The translations under genes and the position numbers were made by a program. A DNA stretch of 64,000 nucleotides from Balanoglossus misakiensis (Eukaryota > Hemichordata): NCBI GenBank assembly GCA_040954595.2, contig CM082580.2, forward strand, positions 7,068,001 through 7,132,000. The letters run 5' to 3'. Below the pieces are notes generated by a model. The model saw only the letters and a program-made list of their open reading frames with translations, made no database searches and had not been told where the DNA came from. Positions 58,301 through 64,000 of the stretch are shown piece after piece; position 1 is the stretch's first letter; every line of letters starts with the position of its first letter.

Positions 58301-61300
58301 TCAGTTAATGGAAATCATTAAAAATTAAACCCAAGATGTGTTTAATAGAGCGTTGCAATTATACTTTTTTGCCTCCTCAGGCTCCTGCAAGCGTATTGTA
58401 ACCTTATTTCTCTTTCAGATCCTGATACTGTTTAAGCTGTTGCTGTTGGAAAGAAGAGTTCTGATGTTTGGTTCCCCTGTGAAAACACTCTGCAGTACCC
58501 TTCTGTCATGTGTCTCTCTGTTTCCAGGTAAAGTTGAACAGTGTGTGTCTTTTGGTATTAGTGAAAGTTGCAATGTCTAAGATAAAAGAACTCTTAATTT
58601 GTATATAGTCAGTAGTTGTGGTATTTCACAAGTTCCAGTGCCTACTTCATCTGGACAATAATTAGCGTCAAAGGCCGCCTCCCCTGTGACCGAGACCCGA
58701 CAATGAATGCCTTTGAAATCTACAGCTTCATTCATTTCAACAATAAAGAACATAATAATTACACAAAAAAGGAGTTTAACATCATGGTCTCAGCCACCGC
58801 GATTGGATGCTTGTTATAAAGAATTGTTTTTTGGTAGCACATTTATTTTTTGTTTTGCTCACTCCGTTGAAATTAGTCTTTGCTTTCCGACCAGAGGAAT
58901 TTTGCATTTTCTTGTTTATAGTGAGTTGATAAATTTTTGGAGTAGCACCAATTTTATCATAGAAGCCAATGGCAAACTCACAGCAGCTAGAAATCAAACT
59001 GTGAAATGTAACATAGCTGGTGGGATTTCCAAATTTGCCAGCAAAAAATGAACCCCATGTGACATACTTATTTTTTCTCAATGAATCTCTAAATAACCAG
59101 CACGAACGTTTAATTAAAACAATCCTGCTAGTTTGTATTCTAATTTATTCTGGTTCCTTGGACGCACAGTTCAGTAAAATCACATGCTGCAGTCAAATCC
59201 CAAGCACAGCTGTGTAGGCAAGATTTAAGTGCAACTGCTAATTTGTACTATGAGCTTTTTACTCTTTTTTTAAAACCAGAAACGTATCAACTTATTTTGT
59301 GCGTTACCTGGCTACTAATCTGTAAGTGAGAATGTCTCGCCTTTTTTATTTGATATTAAAAGCGAAACCATTTTGATTATGAAGAAGAATTATATTAAAT
59401 TTCATCTGTTGTAGATTTCATAATCCTGCGGGATTGATCCAGTTCTACAGATGTAGACGTAGATTATAGCTGAAAAAAGATTACACTAGTCTGGGAAAAT
59501 GAGAGAACACTTAATTTAGGTATTGTCGCCAGTATTAGCACAGTTCTGGTATTTTACAAATTGTAAGGTATTATATAGGTCAGTACTCTCAGGCCATAAT
59601 CCAAGGACACAATGAGTCAATGCAGCCCCATCACAAAATAATTTCCTCCATAAATAGATATTTAATCCTGTACTAATCAAGCTCCGTGTAAAACATATGG
59701 CCGCTTCATCATATAACTCTGAAGTCATCAATCGATGAGTGTAACGAGATATATTGTAAAGATTTTGCTGTCTACAACAGACTGTAATCCAATAGTAATT
59801 AATAGTGACTGTAAAAAATATTTAGTGACACACACATTGGTGAATATTTTAACTATAAAGATTGAAGCTAATGACTGACTTCCCAAATTAACATAATATT
59901 TGTAGTCCTTAAATTGAATAACATTATGTGGACTGTAATTATATAACACATGTTTTTGCCCAGTAAAAATAATACATTTTCACTGTACATGTATGCAGTT
60001 CTCTGCACTGAATAACATAATTTACAATGGTGGCACATATAATCACAAGAACCAGCCAATGCGACATGCCTGAACTTGATTCCACAGTTATGTAAAAGTA
60101 AAATTGTGATTTTAATTGACAGTATGCTGAATTTAACAAAATGATATTCAATTCGTTTATATCAATATTGACATTAGGCAGTGTGCATGATAGAAAACTG
60201 AAAATACAAAATAATCTTGTGTCCTTTATCCAAATATAATGAGACAAAGTCAAAATGTTGCTACGCAGAATACTGATAGGTTTGACTGTATTAGTAGTAA
60301 GAGTCAAACTGATGTCTGTTTCAATATTTAGGTCGTGGTTGCGACTGCTGTTAATGCCGTGTTTTTGTTCTTGCTTGATTTCAGATATGATCGAAACGGG
60401 TCTTTCCGAGTGTACCAGCTACGACAGGGGAAGGCCTGTAACAACAGACCTGGAATTGACAGACTTTGGGATTGAAACGGAGGAGTATCTCGACGTCAAC
60501 ATCACGGACATCCCGGATTACTCGAAGCGACAGACGAGGCAGCAGTCAAGAACATCGGAAGAAGGCAAAGACCACGACCAGACTGGGAATGGGGAGCAAG
60601 GAGAAAAACACAGCACGGATTGTGTGGGAAAGGGGATGAACAATTTTGCCGCGGAACGTACCGCAAAAGGTGGTACGAAGAAAAATGCAACACTGAATGA
60701 CAGAAATTTACACGGGAGTGCCGGGTCAGGTGCCACAACGCCCGCAAGCCGATCAGACCCGCAGAGGACCCTAGAGGACGACCTCTTGGACTTGATCGAT
60801 CAGGAACTATGCGAAGAGACGGAAAAACCAGACGTTGAAATTGGCACGAAGGACAGGACTGTGGAAAATGAAAGGAACGCAGATCAGGGGACAGTGTTGG
60901 AAGATGTTGTTTTCAACAATGGTGACGTTGATGAGGAATACACGATCATCAGCTCTCCCAAATTACCAAACTTTCAAATGGACAGTTTTGGGTTCCCTCA
61001 AGCATTATTTACAAAGGTAAAATAGCACATAACATTATGATTTTTGCTGCAAAAATGTTTTTGCCAAGAGAAGAAGTCCAGGGAGGGGACCAATATCTTC
61101 AGTTTGTGGATGTTTTTTTATTATAAGCTTTTTCAACATGGCATCCTGTATGAAGGAACTGTGATAAGACATTCAAAATGGGTTGTATGTAGCGTTTGGT
61201 TTAGACATATTTAAATTTCATTTGTATTGATTTGTTTAACATATACGTGCATTAATTTGTTTGTTGATTGACAGGGCTCAGTGTGCCACCCGTACATTTC

Positions 61301-63513
61301 TCTGCAACAGCATGATCTTCTCCAAAACATCAATGTCCGCAGTTTTCTCATCGGGGCAACCAACTGCCTCTTCAAACAGAAGAGGCATTTCCTAGACATC
61401 ATCATCGATGTAAGTACCAGATCTTGTCACTCCCTGTTTGATGGGATGGCATGACACCCCCCCCCCCCCCCCCAGTTTGATGGAATGGTATGGCCGAGCT
61501 TATTATTCAAAACGCCAGTTAAATACCATTGCTCCTGGCTTTGGTTGGTTTGGTGTGATTTGTTCCCAACCAATCAGAATACATATAGCTGACACCTGGA
61601 TTTTTGTTTATCTTTCCCTCATCAGAAGTCCCCCGTCAAGTAGCTATGTTTTGTATTTATCTGGTCAACCAGGTGATCTTTTGAGTGACTTTGTACATGC
61701 GTGGTACAATGTAGTACTGTTATTCAGATTTGCTGGAAGTAATTTATATGGATTTTTTTCCCTGGGTGTAGCTTGAAGACAATAAAATTGAAATCCAAGA
61801 CAACGAACTGAGAAAACAGCTGAATCTGAGCACAGCCGACTTGAGATTTGCTGATGTTCTGGTCAGAAATGTCCTCAACGAGAAGGAAAACTCCTTTCTA
61901 GACCCAACAGGTGAGAATGATATACACCCTGTCCAAACTTACCACAGAAACAGCAGGGATGTACCAAACTATGCCAAAGTAGAGATTAATCATTAAAAAG
62001 TTTGAGAGATATATCGAATATGGAGATGACAGTAGACCATTGAATTTAGAGACAGTTGTGATGGAACCAGCCATACCCACTGCAGCTGCACTTTGATATG
62101 TACTCTTACTCTTTCTGTTCTTGCGTGGCTAGGATGGGAAGGTGGCGAAGAGTGGCTGAGACGACAGTTCAAGGTGTACCTGCAGTCACTGCTGGCTACG
62201 GTGGAGTTCTGTGGTGAGTCAGAAATAAACAGGTTTGCCCTTGACAGCAACACTGACTTCAACTGCAGGTTCAATCATTCTTAATGTGGGACGTTTGTTC
62301 TTAATTATAACATGTGAATTTATGTCTTATTTCATCTGATTTTTTTTTGTACAGATGATGAGGATGACCTGCATGATTTCAACAATCATTTTGTCCGAGC
62401 CTGGAAAACCACACACAACTACAGGGTGTGGAAAAGTATTGAGCATGTCGGTATCACAGAACAGTTTAAAAAGTAAGTTCTAATACTGTGACATGTTTGG
62501 AAGAATTGTGTTCTGATTGAAACAGTAAGGAGAAGGAATGATGTACACGTACAGATGTGTTTATATTCTCAAAATTAACAAACCAATGTACCCCTCACTA
62601 CATTCTGTGTTACTTGGTGTGCGCCCTCTTGAAACAAGTCTGATAAAAACCTTCCAATTTATGCTGTGATGTACGCCCTCTTGAGACAAGACAAATGTTA
62701 CAAAGGATGGTTTGCTCGTGGAGTTAAAATGCAAAAACAGCTTTTTCTTGGTTTAACTAGTCATTTTGACGATAATCAGTTTGTTGTCAGTTACACAGTA
62801 ATCACACTAACATAGCATGATTTTCTCAACATTATTTCTGACAGAAAAAAATACTCACTTGTTTCAATGTTTGCATTCACTTTCAGACATCCATGTGAAG
62901 GAAACCTGAGCGTTTCTGACATGAGACTCAGGCTACGAAGGTGAGAGTTTTGCATCTGTGTGCCTAAAATAATTAAAATCAATGTTCATTGTGTGAATTA
63001 ATACCAGTGAAAGTACTTCCATGTATTAGTAGTACCAAGGTTTTGCATTTCTATTGTCGTGCATTGTTTTGCTGGGAAAAGTTTAGTGACTCTTTTTACG
63101 CTATTGTCTTTTAAGTTGTCCAGTTGGAAGTATTGTTTGTCCATTAGTTGAACAATGAAAATAATGCTAAGACAGGAAATGTTTTTTGTCCATGCAGCAG
63201 GTTGCCCTCAACAAAAGAACCATGCATAAACATAGTCATTTCAAAAGTTGGTGCCCATGCCATTAAGAATGGGCTTGGGGTCTTTTCCAAGTGTGGTTCT
63301 GTCCGATCTCACCAAGTCTTTTGTGTTTTCAGCACTGACCAGGGTAGGAAGCTCACCAACGCCATGTCGAAGACGGGCTCGGCAGTGGTGCAGACAGGGC
63401 GCATCTTTGGCGGGGCGCTGACCACGGCCAAATCGGCCGTTTCGTCCACTGTCACCGCGTGGTTCTCAGGGCTGATGGACGATGATGACACAGACAGCGA
63501 AGTGGACGATTGA
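54755..63513 (+). CDS. AVL9: AVL9, DENN-family late-secretory/cell-migration protein, 14 coding exons
   Basis: Homologue of yeast Avl9 and human AVL9, a DENN-type protein of late exocytic transport and cell polarity. Exons: 54755-54832, 56498-56618, 57039-57124, 57357-57428, 57621-57710, 58097-58207, 58419-58527, 60385-61016, 61275-61409, 61772-61910, 62133-62213, 62355-62472, 62887-62940, 63333-63513; phases agree, 668 residues (human 648). Seen: VLHVVVVGFHHKRGCQVDFSYPPLIPG, WKYLPFLALPDGAHNF, SVCVLSKLPLYGLFQAKLQL, ELYESL, LILFKLLLLERRVL, LSCVSLFPDMIETGLS, then a poorly conserved acidic segment encoded by the long exon 8 (about residues 223-433), then TADLRFADVLVRNV, GWEGGEEWLRRQF, TTHNYRVW and LSVSDMRLRLR. 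It ends in a Ser/Thr/Gly-rich then acidic tail. The first ATG fitting the family start is used; an in-frame ATG exists 43 codons upstream. Confidence 0.95.
55258..55329. repeat. (CAT)n microsatellite in AVL9 intron 1
   Basis: More than 20 CAT units with one CAA interruption, followed by CAA units. It produces a poly-histidine open frame that I do not regard as a gene. Confidence 0.95.
61457..61473. repeat. Poly-C run inside a short direct duplication
   Basis: Seventeen C residues separate two copies of GTTTGATGG(G/A)ATGG in AVL9 intron 9, consistent with slippage. Confidence 0.85.
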
Positions 63514-64000
63514 AGACGAATCGCTGAGAGTGAGATCAGGAGGGCAAGGTGTTTGGCTGGAGACGAGAATAGATGCACTGATAGTCCAGATTTACCATGT
63601 TTGACAAATTTAGCGGTAAAAACTAGCTGTGTCTCAGATGGTAATCGTACACGTCAACTAGAACTAGGTGTAGTTTAAAACTCAATGTTCGTTATGAAAG
63701 TCCAGAAAACCCACCGAGACCAGTCGTCTCTGTGGAAACAAGTAGGGCCTACCCATACTTAAGCAGGAAATTTGAGCGTGGCATACTTTGCGATTGATGT
63801 ATACAGTTTGCAATTGATGTACATGTATGTGTATACAATTGTTGACTGTAAATTTATTAACTCAGATCAACAGTCATTATTTACATAACTCACTAACCAT
63901 ATCCAGCACTGTGGACTTACTTCGCAATTGTGTCTTTCATCTATAATAACTGGCTGTATATGGAAGAGTGTAGCTAGTTGTCCTGTAATCTGCCTGGTCA
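63514..64000 (+). other. AVL9 3' untranslated region, window end
   Basis: Non-coding sequence after the AVL9 stop codon. No clear AATAAA was noticed before the window ends. Nothing else seen. Confidence 0.5.

Overview
This window is nuclear DNA from an animal. Every recognisable protein gene except two G-protein-coupled receptors and two phosphatases is split by GT-AG introns, the non-coding background is AT-rich, and microsatellites and short foldback elements are common. The gene set and the marine-invertebrate style of repeats suggest an invertebrate bilaterian, perhaps a hemichordate or other non-vertebrate deuterostome; a spiralian cannot be excluded from sequence alone. I read nine genes. 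I assembled each multi-exon gene exon by exon, and in every case intron phases match and the coding length is a multiple of three.

Layout, left to right: an SLC23 nucleobase/ascorbate transporter (+, 2203-9278); PMS1, a MutL-family mismatch-repair protein with an HMG box (-, 16856-9859); ORMDL, the ER regulator of sphingolipid synthesis (+, 21210-22840); two tandem intronless-CDS PHOSPHO-type HAD phosphatases (-, 28144-27398 and 30081-29329); CFAP210/CCDC173, a ciliary microtubule inner protein (+, 31433-34905); PGAP3, a GPI-anchor remodelling enzyme (-, 53478-37121), whose 13-kb intron 3 holds two opposite-strand class A receptors (+, 41182-42381 and 49090-50469); and AVL9, a DENN-family trafficking protein (+, 54755-63513). 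The order alternates tail-to-tail and head-to-head, giving three divergent promoter regions: PMS1/ORMDL, PHOSPHO/CFAP210 and PGAP3/AVL9.

The genes do not form one pathway. The clearest message is evolutionary. PMS1-ORMDL1 and PHOSPHO2-CCDC173 are head-to-head neighbours on human 2q. The other human relatives (ORMDL2 12q13, ORMDL3 and PGAP3 17q12-21, PHOSPHO1 17q21, AVL9 7p14) lie on the chromosomes that carry the four Hox clusters. The window therefore looks like a compact, unduplicated piece of the ancestral Hox-bearing linkage group. I found no CRISPR array, operon, rRNA or clear tRNA gene, and no obviously new multi-gene system. The most unusual items are the receptor pair nested in PGAP3, a receptor lacking the TM7 proline, an SLC23 protein with a nucleobase-type signature residue, two GC-AG introns, a 784-bp Harbinger-like element with G-run arms, several foldback elements, and a run of RFX X-box-like palindromes in and around PMS1.
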